From Paenibacillus uliginis N3/975 (lineage in GTDB: Bacteria; Bacillota; Bacilli; Paenibacillales; Paenibacillaceae): a stretch of 64,000 nt of DNA. The stretch lies in NCBI RefSeq assembly GCF_900177425.1, contig NZ_LT840184.1, positions 2,972,669 through 3,036,668 on the forward strand, in the 5' to 3' direction. The translations under genes were made by a program, and so were the position numbers. This document shows, in pieces, positions 32,446 to 40,779 of this stretch (position 1 is its first letter; every line of letters starts with the position of its first letter). The notes below the pieces were generated by a model that did not search any database, had not been told where the DNA came from, and saw only the letters and a program-made list of their open reading frames with translations.

Positions 32446-33592
32446 CCAACTGACATTCCGTAATATGAAAAGAACCCTAGTTCCGCTGGCGGAAACGGGA
32501 AGGAAGCTCCGGGAAGATCCGACTTATGCGGCCCCCGTGCCTTATGAGATCGGGATCAAACTCAATAACGGCTGCAATCTGCGCTGCAAGCACTGCTTCG
32601 AATGGAATCCAGAAGGCTTTCATCACGGCTTTGCCAAAGAAGTGAAGAACGACGAAATTGAGATTCCCGTCGTGGAGAAGCTGCTAGCCGAAACAAGAGA
32701 ACGCAAATCGCGCGTATTCCTGTGGGGCGGGGAGCCGCTGTTCTACTCCAAGTTCGATGAACTGGCGGAGCTGCTGGCCAAAGAAGACCGGTACACAACC
32801 ATTTGTACGAACGCGATTCTCATCGAAAAGAAGCTGGATTCTATTCTGAAGATGTCGGAAAATCTGGTCATGCTGGTCAGCCTGGAAGGCTTCGAGAAAG
32901 AGAACGACGCGATCCGGGGCAAAGGCACCTTCAAGAAAGTGATTCATGCCATACAGTTGCTGCTGGATCTGCAAAAGCAGGGCCTGTACAAAGGCAAAGT
33001 GTCCGTAGCTCTGACCGTAAACGACCAGATGGTCGGCCAGCTTTACAGCTTTATGGAATTTTTCGAAGAAATGGGCGTTGATTCCGTTTACTTCTGCTTC
33101 CCTTGGTACATCCCTTCCGATACGGCGGAAAAAATGGACAGCTACTTCGATGCCCATTTCCCGCACCTTACCTCCCGCTTTGCGGACGACCACAAGAACA
33201 GCTGGCACTCCTTTACGTTCCACATCTCGCCGGACAATTTCGATACACTGATCGAAGAGCTTAAACGAGTCAACTCTCGGGTGTGGAATGTACGCATCCG
33301 CTATCAGCCCGCACTGGAGCCCGAAGAGGTGGAAGGGTTTATCCGGGGCAGCGAGAAGCCGGCCATGAACCGGACGAAGTGCTTTTCGATCTCGAACCGC
33401 ATGGACGTCATGCCAGACGGCAAAGTGAATCCGTGCAAATTTTTCCCGGAATTCAGTGTCGGCAATTTGTACGAAGAAAGCGTGGCGGATATTTTCCACG
33501 GTGACGATCTCCGGAAACAGCGCGAGGTTCTGGCCTGCGGTCTGATGCCGATTTGCTCCAAATGCGTGCTTCTTTATAACAATGGAATTTAA
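32417..33592 (+). CDS. Radical SAM enzyme with Twitch/SPASM-like C-terminus
   Basis: A 391-residue radical SAM enzyme. The SAM cluster cysteines are 53, 57 and 60 in GCNLRCKHC, and FLWGGEPLFY is the GGE motif. In the C-terminal part Cys322, Cys340, Cys374, Cys380 and Cys383 are arranged as C-x17-C ... C-x5-C-x2-C. The first, second and last pair match the spacing style of the single-auxiliary-cluster Twitch domain (as in BtrN or MoaA) better than a full seven-cysteine SPASM. GGGAGGA selects ATG 32417, overlapping the upstream gene by 29 bases. The chemistry is unknown: a dehydrogenation, epimerisation or carbon-carbon bond formation is possible. Confidence 0.88.
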   Translation: MQPKTAVTFDQLTFRNMKRTLVPLAETGRKLREDPTYAAPVPYEIGIKLNNGCNLRCKHCFEWNPEGFHHGFAKEVKNDEIEIPVVEKLLAETRERKSRVFLWGGEPLFYSKFDELAELLAKEDRYTTICTNAILIEKKLDSILKMSENLVMLVSLEGFEKENDAIRGKGTFKKVIHAIQLLLDLQKQGLYKGKVSVALTVNDQMVGQLYSFMEFFEEMGVDSVYFCFPWYIPSDTAEKMDSYFDAHFPHLTSRFADDHKNSWHSFTFHISPDNFDTLIEELKRVNSRVWNVRIRYQPALEPEEVEGFIRGSEKPAMNRTKCFSISNRMDVMPDGKVNPCKFFPEFSVGNLYEESVADIFHGDDLRKQREVLACGLMPICSKCVLLYNNGI

Positions 33593-33652
33593 GCGTTTAG
33601 ACTTTATGCCGCCCAATCAGGCAAAACAGGAAATTGTTCAGGAGGGGCAGGA

Positions 33653-34636
33653 ATGGACTTCATCCGTGTGCAGGAACTGCACAAATCATTCGTGTATTAC
33701 CGGAAAGAAGCCGGGCTTAAAAATTCACTGAAAAATTTATTTGCCCGCAAGTCGCTGGTGAAGGAAGCGGTTAAATCCGTTTCCTTCGACATCGGCCCCG
33801 GCGAGTGCGTCGGATTTCTCGGTCCCAACGGGGCGGGGAAAACCACAACGCTCAAAATGCTGTCGGGCATTCTGTATCCCACCAGCGGTGAAGCCGATGT
33901 GCTCGGCTATGTGCCGTGGGAGCGAAAGAACGAGTTCAAACGGCTTTTCTCCATTGTGATGGGCCAGAAAAACCAGCTTTGGTGGGATCTTCCCGCCAGC
34001 GAGTCGATTTATTTGAACAAATGTATTTATGACGTGGACGATGATCTCTACCGCCGGAGTCTTGCCGAACTATCGGAAATGCTCGATGTACAGGAGCTTT
34101 TGGACGTGCAGGTGCGTCGGCTGTCCCTGGGCGAACGAATGAAAATGGAGCTGATCGCTGCTCTTATCCACCGGCCCCGGCTGCTTTATCTCGATGAGCC
34201 GACGATCGGCCTCGATTTCCCCTCCCAGAAGAAGGTCAGGGAGTTTCTGAAGTATTACAATGAGCAGTTCGGCGCGACGATCCTGCTTACGAGCCACTAC
34301 ATGAAGGATGTGGAAGACCTGTGCAAGCGGACGATCATCATTAATGAAGGAAGTCTTCTGTATGACGGGGATCTTCACAAAATCAACGATCTTTTTGGCG
34401 AGCACAAAATTATAAGATTGCAGTTCTCCGAACCCGTTGCCGAGCAGCGGTTGGCCAAATTTGGGAAAATCGTCACCGGAGACGGCTACAATGCTGTTCT
34501 GGAGCTGCCTAAGCACCGCTTGAAGGAAGTGTCGCGCGCCGTGCTCGATTCGTTTCCGATCGTTGACTGGACGATAGAGGACGTGCCGATCGAGGAAAGC
34601 ATTTCGATGCTCTACCGCAAGGAATCCGTCGGATGA
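33653..34636 (+). CDS. ABC transporter ATP-binding protein
   Basis: A 327-residue ATPase subunit of an ABC-2-type exporter. Walker A is GPNGAGKTT (~62-70), the signature is LSLGERMKME, Walker B is LLYLDEPTIGLD and the switch His is in TSHYMKD. An N-terminal insert (KNSLKNLFARKSLVKEAV) and a C-terminal ~90-residue extension are typical of drug and polysaccharide exporters. AGGAGGGGCAGG precedes the ATG; the next gene starts within its last codons. Confidence 0.93.
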   Translation: MDFIRVQELHKSFVYYRKEAGLKNSLKNLFARKSLVKEAVKSVSFDIGPGECVGFLGPNGAGKTTTLKMLSGILYPTSGEADVLGYVPWERKNEFKRLFSIVMGQKNQLWWDLPASESIYLNKCIYDVDDDLYRRSLAELSEMLDVQELLDVQVRRLSLGERMKMELIAALIHRPRLLYLDEPTIGLDFPSQKKVREFLKYYNEQFGATILLTSHYMKDVEDLCKRTIIINEGSLLYDGDLHKINDLFGEHKIIRLQFSEPVAEQRLAKFGKIVTGDGYNAVLELPKHRLKEVSRAVLDSFPIVDWTIEDVPIEESISMLYRKESVG

Positions 34637-35442
34637 ACAGACGCAGATTGTACACGGCTGTTTTTTCAATGGGCGTCCAGCATTCGATGGAATACCGGTT
34701 TCACTTCTTTCTCGGTCTTCTCGGGGCCGCTTTTCCGATTCTTGTCCAGTATTTCATCTGGACGGCGGTGTACCAGCATTCCGGTCAAACGGCGCTGTTC
34801 TCGTATTCGTACGGTCAAATTATATTGTATACGATCTTGGCGGGATTGGTGTCCAAGTTGATCGCTACCCAGTTCGAGCACCAGATTGCCGACGATATCA
34901 AAAACGGCGGCCTTAACAAGTATTTGATCAAACCTGTGAGCTATTTCGGTTACCGGCTGGTGTCCTTTTTCGGCCAGAAGGCGATCTATTACGGCATTAC
35001 GGCCTTGCTGCTCGTCGGGATTATCTGGTTCGCATCTGCCGGGGGCGTGCTTGAGCTTCAGGCCGTTCGGCTGATCTTGTTCGCCGTCACGCTGTGGGGG
35101 GCACTTTTGCTCAATTTCCTGATCGCCTACTGCATCTGCGCCAGCGCTTTTTATCTGCATGAAATCTCGTATTTTTTCGTCATTACAAGTCTGCTCGTCA
35201 ATATTTTGAGCGGAGGCATGTTTCCGTTGGAGATTTTCGGGGAGTCGGTTGTGAAGGCGCTCCAATATACGCCGTTCCCGTATACCATTTATTTCCCGGT
35301 CAATGTCCTCAGCGGCAAAACGGAAGCGGCGGCTATGTACCAGGGGTTGCTCATCCAGTGCGGATGGATTCTGCTGTTCTTCTGGCTATCCCGCCTGACG
35401 TGGCGCGTTTCCTTGAAGAAATATTCGGCGGTTGGGGGGTAG
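34633..35442 (+). CDS. ABC-2-type permease, first subunit
   Basis: A 269-residue membrane protein with about six transmembrane helices (for example FHFFLGLLGAAFPILVQYFI, then AIYYGITALLLVGIIWF). It belongs by pattern to the ABC-2 permease family formerly DUF990, which comes in pairs with one ATPase. The start overlaps the ATPase stop by four bases (ATGA). With the second permease it would form the heteromeric channel exporting the cluster product. Confidence 0.88.
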   Translation: MNRRRLYTAVFSMGVQHSMEYRFHFFLGLLGAAFPILVQYFIWTAVYQHSGQTALFSYSYGQIILYTILAGLVSKLIATQFEHQIADDIKNGGLNKYLIKPVSYFGYRLVSFFGQKAIYYGITALLLVGIIWFASAGGVLELQAVRLILFAVTLWGALLLNFLIAYCICASAFYLHEISYFFVITSLLVNILSGGMFPLEIFGESVVKALQYTPFPYTIYFPVNVLSGKTEAAAMYQGLLIQCGWILLFFWLSRLTWRVSLKKYSAVGG

Positions 35443-35454
35443 CGGACATTCCAT

Positions 35455-36258
35455 ATGTTTAAAATCATGAGAAAATACGCGCTCCTGTACGGCATGTTCA
35501 TTAAAAACTGCCTCATCGCCCAGATGGAATTCCGGGGCAATTTCATGATGAGCCTGCTGGTCGAATCCGTCTACCTGCTTGCCAAGCTGTTATATGTGCT
35601 CGTCGTGTTCCGCACTGACCTTCACGTAGACGGCATACCGCCTGAAGGGCTGCTTCTATTTATAGGCATGCACACAGTGGTGACCGGAATTTATGTCGGC
35701 CTGTTTTTTACAAATTTCACGAAAATTCCCGAGTATATCAAAGACGGTTCGCTTGATTTAATGCTGACGAAGCCGGTTTCCCTCCAGTTCATGACTTCCT
35801 TGCGTTACGTCGATCTGGCGCTGCCGATCCCCGATATTCTGGTCGGGTTCGTCATGATCGGTATCGGCTGGCATGCCATGGATATTCCGCTGACGTTTCT
35901 GCAACTCGCGGGGTTTATGCTGCTGCTGTTTGTCTCCGTTGTCATCACATACTGCCTGATGATTATCCCGGCGCTGCTTTCATTCTGGTTCGTTCAGACT
36001 GGCTCCGTGTCGGAGATCGCCCATTCGGTCTGGGACGCCAACAATTTTCCTATGGCTATTTACCCTGCCTGGGTCCGCCGGATCGGGACCTTCGTCATTC
36101 CCTTGTTCCTTATTACCAATTTCGGACCGATGTTCCTGCTTGGACAGCTCAGCTGGCTCTATGCGGGACTGGCACTGGCCGGTTCGCTTCTGCTCTTCGT
36201 AGCCGTACGGCTACTCTGGAAACAGGCCGTGAAAGGATACAGCAGCGCGAGCAGTTGA
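35455..36258 (+). CDS. ABC-2-type permease, second subunit
   Basis: A 267-residue permease with about six helices (NFMMSLLVESVYLLAKLLYV and, later, FMLLLFVSVVITYCLMIIPA). It has the family word GSLDLMLTKPVSLQF, the counterpart of GGLNKYLIKPVSYFG in the first permease, confirming both as one family. It starts 12 bases after the first permease. The following 154 bases to the next gene contain GC-rich partial inverted repeats but no strong terminator. Confidence 0.88.
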   Translation: MFKIMRKYALLYGMFIKNCLIAQMEFRGNFMMSLLVESVYLLAKLLYVLVVFRTDLHVDGIPPEGLLLFIGMHTVVTGIYVGLFFTNFTKIPEYIKDGSLDLMLTKPVSLQFMTSLRYVDLALPIPDILVGFVMIGIGWHAMDIPLTFLQLAGFMLLLFVSVVITYCLMIIPALLSFWFVQTGSVSEIAHSVWDANNFPMAIYPAWVRRIGTFVIPLFLITNFGPMFLLGQLSWLYAGLALAGSLLLFVAVRLLWKQAVKGYSSASS

Positions 36259-36412
36259 TACGGCCGGCTTTTCCATCATAGTAAGACAGCCGGTTGTTGG
36301 GTGTCCTACACGCCGAGCCCGCTTGCGGAGAAAGAGTAGGGGGCGCCGGGCTAGATCGCAGGAAACACTGCCGGTCACGCTTCCGGATCACTCGTCAGAA
36401 GGGGGAGAATAG

Positions 36413-37456
36413 ATGAACGCAGTTCAGCTACCGGTATTGAATCCGCCACTTAAAGGATTTTTGCGGTGGGCATACACGCTTTCGATAACCAGCGCCCATG
36501 AAGAAACGATCCCTTGGTATTACAGCAATTTTATTCAGTTGTCCTGCAAAAAAAAATTTCTGGAGGACGGCAGGCAGTACTATGTCGATTTTTTTCGGGG
36601 TAAGCCCAACGAACTTAATTTTAACAACCCGTATCTTCTCACCTGCTCCGTCAATTATACGATTCTGGAGAGTTTGGCACTGGACGCCTGGCCCAAATTT
36701 TTCGCGGATCAGATCCGCAGCGGCTATTATTGCGTCGTGTTTTTGGACGAAGCCAGACTATCGCCGGCAGCCTCCTATCAGAAAGAGCCGTTCCCTCATC
36801 ATCTTTTTCTATACGGTTTCGACTGGAACGAAAGTGTCTTCTATGCCTCCATGTTCGACCATACGGGAGTATACCGCAATCTGCCGATCTCGTTCCGGGA
36901 ATTCCAGGATGCGGTCCAGTCCATGAGACATCTCCTGAAGGAGAAGCTTACGGCCGATCACCATACGTATTTTTACAAATATGAACCGCATTCTCCTTAT
37001 CCTTTCGATAAAACGGCCGCGATCGACCAGTTGCGCGATTACCTAAACGGAGAGACCCATCTAAACCGGATCAATTACAATCCTGACAACGAGGAAGCTT
37101 TCGGAATTAAGGTTTACGACTATTTGCGAATGTACTATGATGCCGTAGAGAGCAACGATTCCCGGCTGGGTGACCGCAACGATGTGAGGCACCTTCATGT
37201 GCTCTGGGAGCACAAAAAAATGATGAGTGAGCGGATCGAATACTTGGTAGATGAGGGGATAATCCCTTACGACGAAGCGCTTGTGAATGGCTACAAGGAT
37301 ATAACCAAAAGGGCGTTGAAGCTGAGGGATCAGTACATTCGTCATGAAATTCGCGAAGATAAGGAAGTGTTTGAACGGCTGAGGCTCCAGTTCGACCAAT
37401 TCCGAAATGAAGAGCCTGTTCTCCTGCAAAAATTGATTACACTGCTCGAAGGCTGA
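36413..37456 (+). CDS. BtrH-like/C39-fold protein of the cluster
   Basis: A 347-residue protein. Residues ~95-165 resemble the papain-like C39/BtrH N-terminal fold: GYYCVVFLDEARL, then PHHLFLYGFDWNESVFYASMFD, a His-containing strand pair seen in butirosin protein H and in many proteins beside nonribosomal clusters. The C-terminal half is helical. BtrH transfers the carrier-bound acyl group to the aminoglycoside. A catalytic Cys is not obvious (candidates are in LSCKKK and LTCSVN), so enzymatic activity is uncertain. AGGGGGAG gives it a good ribosome site. It closes the cluster. Confidence 0.65.
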   Translation: MNAVQLPVLNPPLKGFLRWAYTLSITSAHEETIPWYYSNFIQLSCKKKFLEDGRQYYVDFFRGKPNELNFNNPYLLTCSVNYTILESLALDAWPKFFADQIRSGYYCVVFLDEARLSPAASYQKEPFPHHLFLYGFDWNESVFYASMFDHTGVYRNLPISFREFQDAVQSMRHLLKEKLTADHHTYFYKYEPHSPYPFDKTAAIDQLRDYLNGETHLNRINYNPDNEEAFGIKVYDYLRMYYDAVESNDSRLGDRNDVRHLHVLWEHKKMMSERIEYLVDEGIIPYDEALVNGYKDITKRALKLRDQYIRHEIREDKEVFERLRLQFDQFRNEEPVLLQKLITLLEG

Positions 37457-37546
37457 AAAAAGCCCCCTGTGAGAACCTACGGAACTGGATGCGATACATA
37501 TTGGAAGGCCGGGTTTTCTACCCGGGGTTCTAAGTTAGTAGTCATA

Positions 37547-37578
37547 AAAACTTCGTCCCATCTGGGACGGAGTTTTTT
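37547..37578 (+). terminator. Terminator of the biosynthetic cluster
   Basis: AACTTCGTCCCA pairs with TGGGACGGAGTT (one G-T pair), followed by TTTTTTCG. It lies 90 bases after the last cluster gene. Confidence 0.85.
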
Positions 37579-37588
37579 CGTACAGGCC

Positions 37589-37607
37589 CCCCCAGTTCGA
37601 CTGGGGG
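37589..37607. repeat. GC-rich hairpin, possible IS200/IS605 remnant
   Basis: CCCCCAG pairs with CTGGGGG around TTCGA, a form seen at ends of IS200/IS605-type elements. The remaining part of this 532-base gap (37457-37988) shows no ORF with a plausible start. Confidence 0.35.
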
Positions 37608-37988
37608 TTTAGGAAACCTTATAGCTATGAGTAGTCATCCTTTGAACTTCAATAATAAGCTGGAACTGGGCGACTTTAACCAAACACGAACATTCATTCA
37701 GCAGTAAGGTGTTTAGTCACCAGGGGGATTCTGGAAATGAGAGTTCGATCTATAAAATTGATTGAAGTATATGAGCGTCTAGACAAGGAAATTCGAAAAG
37801 CCTGAAAATTTCCGCATTTTAGTAAGTAACGTTCGTTCCTTCTGGCAGCAAGCAAGCGATGTCAACAGCATTGATGTATAATTGATGTAAACTTCAACAG
37901 AAACCATCGGCTGTGGGGATATTTGGCTAGTGTTTGATGGCTTAAATCTTAAGGGCAAAACCTCCAAAAAAGAAGGAAGTGTTAAACA

Positions 37989-38696
37989 ATGAATTTAGAA
38001 ATGGTTATGCAAGAGCTTGAAGCTCTTGGCAAGGAACGAACCAAGAAAATTTATATATCCAATGGCGCGCATGAACCGCTTTTTGGCGTGGCTACAGGTG
38101 CTATGAAACCCATCTTCAAGAAAATTAAAAAAAATCAACCTTTGGCTGAGCAACTTTACAACACAGGGAACTACGACGCAATGTACTTTGCCGGCATAAT
38201 TGCAGAGCCAAAAGCAATGACTGAAACGGATTTTGAGCGTTGGATGGATGCGGCTTATTTTTATATGCTCTCCGATTATGTGGTTGCAGTAACCTTGGCA
38301 GAAACAGATATCGCACAAGAAGTTGCCGATAAATGGATTGCAAGTGGCGAAGAGCTGAGAATGTCAGCGGGCTGGAGTTGTTACTGCTGGCTTTTGGGTA
38401 ATCGACCGGACGGTGAATTTTCCGAAAGCAAAATTGCTAATATGCTTGAAATTGTGGAAAATACGATTCACGATTCTCCCGAACGAACTAAATACGCTAT
38501 GAATAATTTTATTTACACAGTGGGGGTATCATACTTGCCGCTCCATGATAAGGCGGTCGAGATCGCAAAGACAGTAGGGCCAGTAGAAGTCAAACGGGAC
38601 AAGACTAAAAGCAAGTTCCTACTCGCTTCCGAAAATATTCAAAAGGCAGTAGATAAAGGGCAACGTGGTTTCAAACGAAAATATGTAAGGTGCTAA
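37989..38696 (+). CDS. DNA alkylation repair (AlkD-like HEAT-repeat) protein
   Basis: A 235-residue all-helical protein of the DNA alkylation repair family. The opening MVMQELEALGKERTKKIY and the stretch GAHEPLFGVATGAMKPIFKK are diagnostic of this group, which excises or binds alkylated purines. Later helices (NNFIYTVGVSYLPLHDKAVE) match HEAT repeats. The short Lys-rich C-terminus (GFKRKYVRC) is basic, as expected for DNA contact. AAAAAAGAAGGAAG lies before the ATG. A CCTCACC/GGTGGGG hairpin follows the stop. Confidence 0.8.
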   Translation: MNLEMVMQELEALGKERTKKIYISNGAHEPLFGVATGAMKPIFKKIKKNQPLAEQLYNTGNYDAMYFAGIIAEPKAMTETDFERWMDAAYFYMLSDYVVAVTLAETDIAQEVADKWIASGEELRMSAGWSCYCWLLGNRPDGEFSESKIANMLEIVENTIHDSPERTKYAMNNFIYTVGVSYLPLHDKAVEIAKTVGPVEVKRDKTKSKFLLASENIQKAVDKGQRGFKRKYVRC

Positions 38697-38729
38697 ACAA
38701 TAGCCTCACCTCGCGAAGTGGTGGGGTTA

Positions 38730-39280
38730 TCTGCACTTACCGTAATTGTTCCCGTTTCTGAAGATGTTCGCCGCAATCACCTGGCCGAACAGGGAGTACA
38801 TATTCGGGGTTATTTTTCAAATCCTAATACGCCGCTGTGGATCTGCCTCAAAAGTCCACTTGTACGTAGCGGGGGACTGGGTCGGAAGTCAATCCCAGTT
38901 GGCCAACGCCAGCAACTAGCGCGCTTCGGGAGGAGCCCATGATTTTGAAGGATAATACCGAGTAAGCAGCATCGCCCTCAAGCAAAGCTCCGAGGGCTGA
39001 TGTGTGATGTTTAGTCATTAAACTGAAGGTATAAGAATAGCGGAGTGGCAGTGGCATGGTGTCTGTACATCCCGCTGTGAGCTGCGATATATCAGGTTCA
39101 AGAGTCCAAAGCAGGGGGAGCGAACGGCACCTTCAGCGTCTTTGGAACTGTAAAAGAGGGACAGTGATTACCCTTAGCTTTACCAAAAAACCAACGAAAT
39201 AATTTCATGAATGAACAGAGCCGAAGAATGACAATATAAGGAAGTGGTATACATCTCAATTTCCAAAGGAGGATATCTGT
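38730..39280. other. 585-base stretch without recognisable genes
   Basis: Between the AlkD-like gene and the 34-codon ORF I see only short open frames without ribosome sites. A segment at 39060-39115 ends in GGTTCAAGAGTCC, faintly like a tRNA T-arm, but no cloverleaf can be built. Confidence 0.4.
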
Positions 39281-39281
39281 A

Positions 39282-39386
39282 ATGGCTCACCAGAAGAGAA
39301 GGAAAGAAGCTGCCTGGAAGTCACGAAAGCAAGAACAGCATCCCCATGGTAAAATCAAATCGCTCAAGGAATTGTCCAGCGAATAG
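39282..39386 (+). CDS. 34-residue basic small protein
   Basis: AAAGGAGGATATCTGTA gives an excellent ribosome site for ATG 39282. The frame encodes a strongly basic, helical peptide beginning MAHQKRRKEAAWKSRKQEQ and ending KSLKELSSE. A good terminator lies 26 bases after the stop. The compact unit (ribosome site, ORF, terminator) argues for a real small gene. I do not recognise the family; it could bind nucleic acid. Confidence 0.55.
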   Translation: MAHQKRRKEAAWKSRKQEQHPHGKIKSLKELSSE

Positions 39387-39411
39387 GATGAGGAGTATAC
39401 TACTTGGAAGA

Positions 39412-39452
39412 GAAGGACTGTCGGTGAAATTTACCGGCAGTCTTCTTTTTTG
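39412..39452 (+). terminator. Terminator of the small basic protein gene
   Basis: GACTGTCGGT pairs with ACCGGCAGTC (one G-T or mismatch position), followed by TTCTTTTTTG. Confidence 0.8.
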
Positions 39453-39754
39453 TAATAATCTTTCCGTTACCGGAAAGGGCGATATTGTTCTTTCATGGTG
39501 TGAGGCGTTCAAGAAAAGGCAAACTATCTGGAAGTGTGTAGATAGAAGGATAACAAGAAATATACAGCCAACTATATTTTTAAAAAATTCCAGACAGTGC
39601 TTTGTTTGCTACCAAATTAAGTCTAATTGAATTGTACAGGATAATTCACCGACGATTGGAAGATAGCGAAGTTGCCCGCCGAATTTTCAGGCGGGCTTTC
39701 TCTTGCTTTTATTAGGCAGCCGTCAGCCGGTTTCCTGCTCAACTGCCTTTTCTC

Positions 39755-39774
39755 AACTAACGGGCAGATTAGTT
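39755..39774 (+). repeat. Boundary hairpin B, copy 1
   Basis: AACTAA, loop CGGGCAGA, TTAGTT: a perfect 6-bp stem with the family loop word CGGGCAG. It lies in the 534-base gap before the DUF1036 gene, in which nothing else is seen. Confidence 0.55.
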
Positions 39775-39920
39775 ATAATTGCTTAACTACCCACTATATC
39801 CATATTGAATTCTTTTATTTTTGGACTTTTTTATCGTCTATATGTCTAGTACCTTTTTGAAAAATTTACATAGATTAATAATGTATTATCGATATCTATT
39901 ATAAGAATGGAGTGATAACA

Positions 39921-40418
39921 ATGGGTTTTTATGTACGAAATAGTACGCCTAACCCGATATATGTTGCTGTCGGGTACTATGATTCTGATTGTAGCCCTAT
40001 CACCTATGCTAAGAGCGGCTGGTACCGTATAACTCCTGGAAGGCGATCGCTTATTGTGACTGGATCAGCCGCAAATCGATCGTTCTATGTCTATGGACAT
40101 GACAGTTTCGGTAATGAGTGGAGTGGTAATTTTTACAGTTATGTTCCTAGCACGGCTTTCACAATGTGCTGGATAGAAAGTTGCCAGGGCGCGGGCTGTA
40201 GAAGAGTAGGGTTCGATAAGGTCGATGTTGGCAATTTCGAAAACCACACATTAAACCTTGTAGATAGTACCCAAGGTGCATCTAACTCAAGAAATACTAG
40301 AGTGTCGAAAAAAAGAACACCAAAATTTAAATTAGGTAAGTTCAGCATTAAAAAGTCACCTGGAAAATTAAGTAAATTGGGCAAGGACAGAAAACCATTA
40401 TATGGGAAAAGAAAGTAG
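39921..40418 (+). CDS. DUF1036-domain protein with basic tail
   Basis: A 165-residue protein. Residues 1-~105 form a DUF1036-like beta-rich domain: FYVRNSTPNPIYVAVGYYD, then SGWYRITPGRRSLI and later TMCWIESCQGAGCRRVGFDKV. The last ~45 residues are lysine-rich and unstructured (KKRTPKFKLGKFSIKK). DUF1036 has no settled function; members often sit in phage-like or toxin-related loci. GTG 39912 is in frame, but ATG 39921 fits the ATGGAGTG ribosome site. A terminator follows at once. Confidence 0.75.
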   Translation: MGFYVRNSTPNPIYVAVGYYDSDCSPITYAKSGWYRITPGRRSLIVTGSAANRSFYVYGHDSFGNEWSGNFYSYVPSTAFTMCWIESCQGAGCRRVGFDKVDVGNFENHTLNLVDSTQGASNSRNTRVSKKRTPKFKLGKFSIKKSPGKLSKLGKDRKPLYGKRK

Positions 40419-40435
40419 AATTTTATAAGACTTTG

Positions 40436-40463
40436 AAAGCCGCATTTTAGGCGGCTTTTTTTA
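40436..40463 (+). terminator. Terminator of the DUF1036 gene
   Basis: AAAGCCGC pairs with GCGGCTTT around ATTTTAG, running into seven T residues. Confidence 0.88.
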
Positions 40464-40560
40464 TGCACAAATATGCCTATATAGTAGGATATTGACACAA
40501 AAATGCCTACATTCTGGCGGGACACCAGTACGTATGGCGGAGGACAATGGCTCGGCCGTC

Positions 40561-40590
40561 ATTAAGCTAACGGGTAGGATAGTTCGATAA
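40561..40590 (+). repeat. Boundary hairpin B, copy 2
   Basis: ATTAAGCTA, loop ACGGGTAGGA, TAGTTCGAT: stem CTA/TAG with partly paired outer arms. It sits in the gap after the DUF1036 gene. Confidence 0.6.
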
Positions 40591-40779
40591 GTTATAAATT
40601 GAATTGTTTAAAGTTATAGAGCATTTCTTTGTAATGAGGAATGCTTTTTCATCTTTTTTTAAAATGAAAAGTATAATTCTATAACAATAATAATATAATA
40701 AAACTCAATAATATTTTATTGCAAAACAATAAATCATGTGATAAATTCAAATTGACAATAAATAAGAGAGGTGCTTTTT

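Noticed and set aside
31363..33616. Long minus-strand ORFs of 302 and 310 codons in the biosynthetic cluster
   Set aside because: They lie wholly opposite well-supported plus-strand genes in GC-richer DNA, where antisense frames stay open by chance.
37457..37610. Precursor peptide gene at the end of the biosynthetic cluster
   Set aside because: I searched the cluster gaps for a short ORF with a ribosome site and a repetitive or cysteine/glycine-rich core. None is convincing, so a ribosomal peptide pathway is not supported.
38718..38942. 74-codon ORF after the AlkD-like gene
   Set aside because: It begins within a terminator-like hairpin, has no ribosome site, and shows no family resemblance.
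39060..39115. tRNA-like T-arm word GGTTCAAGAGTCC
   Set aside because: No acceptor stem, anticodon arm or CCA-side pairing can be assembled around it.
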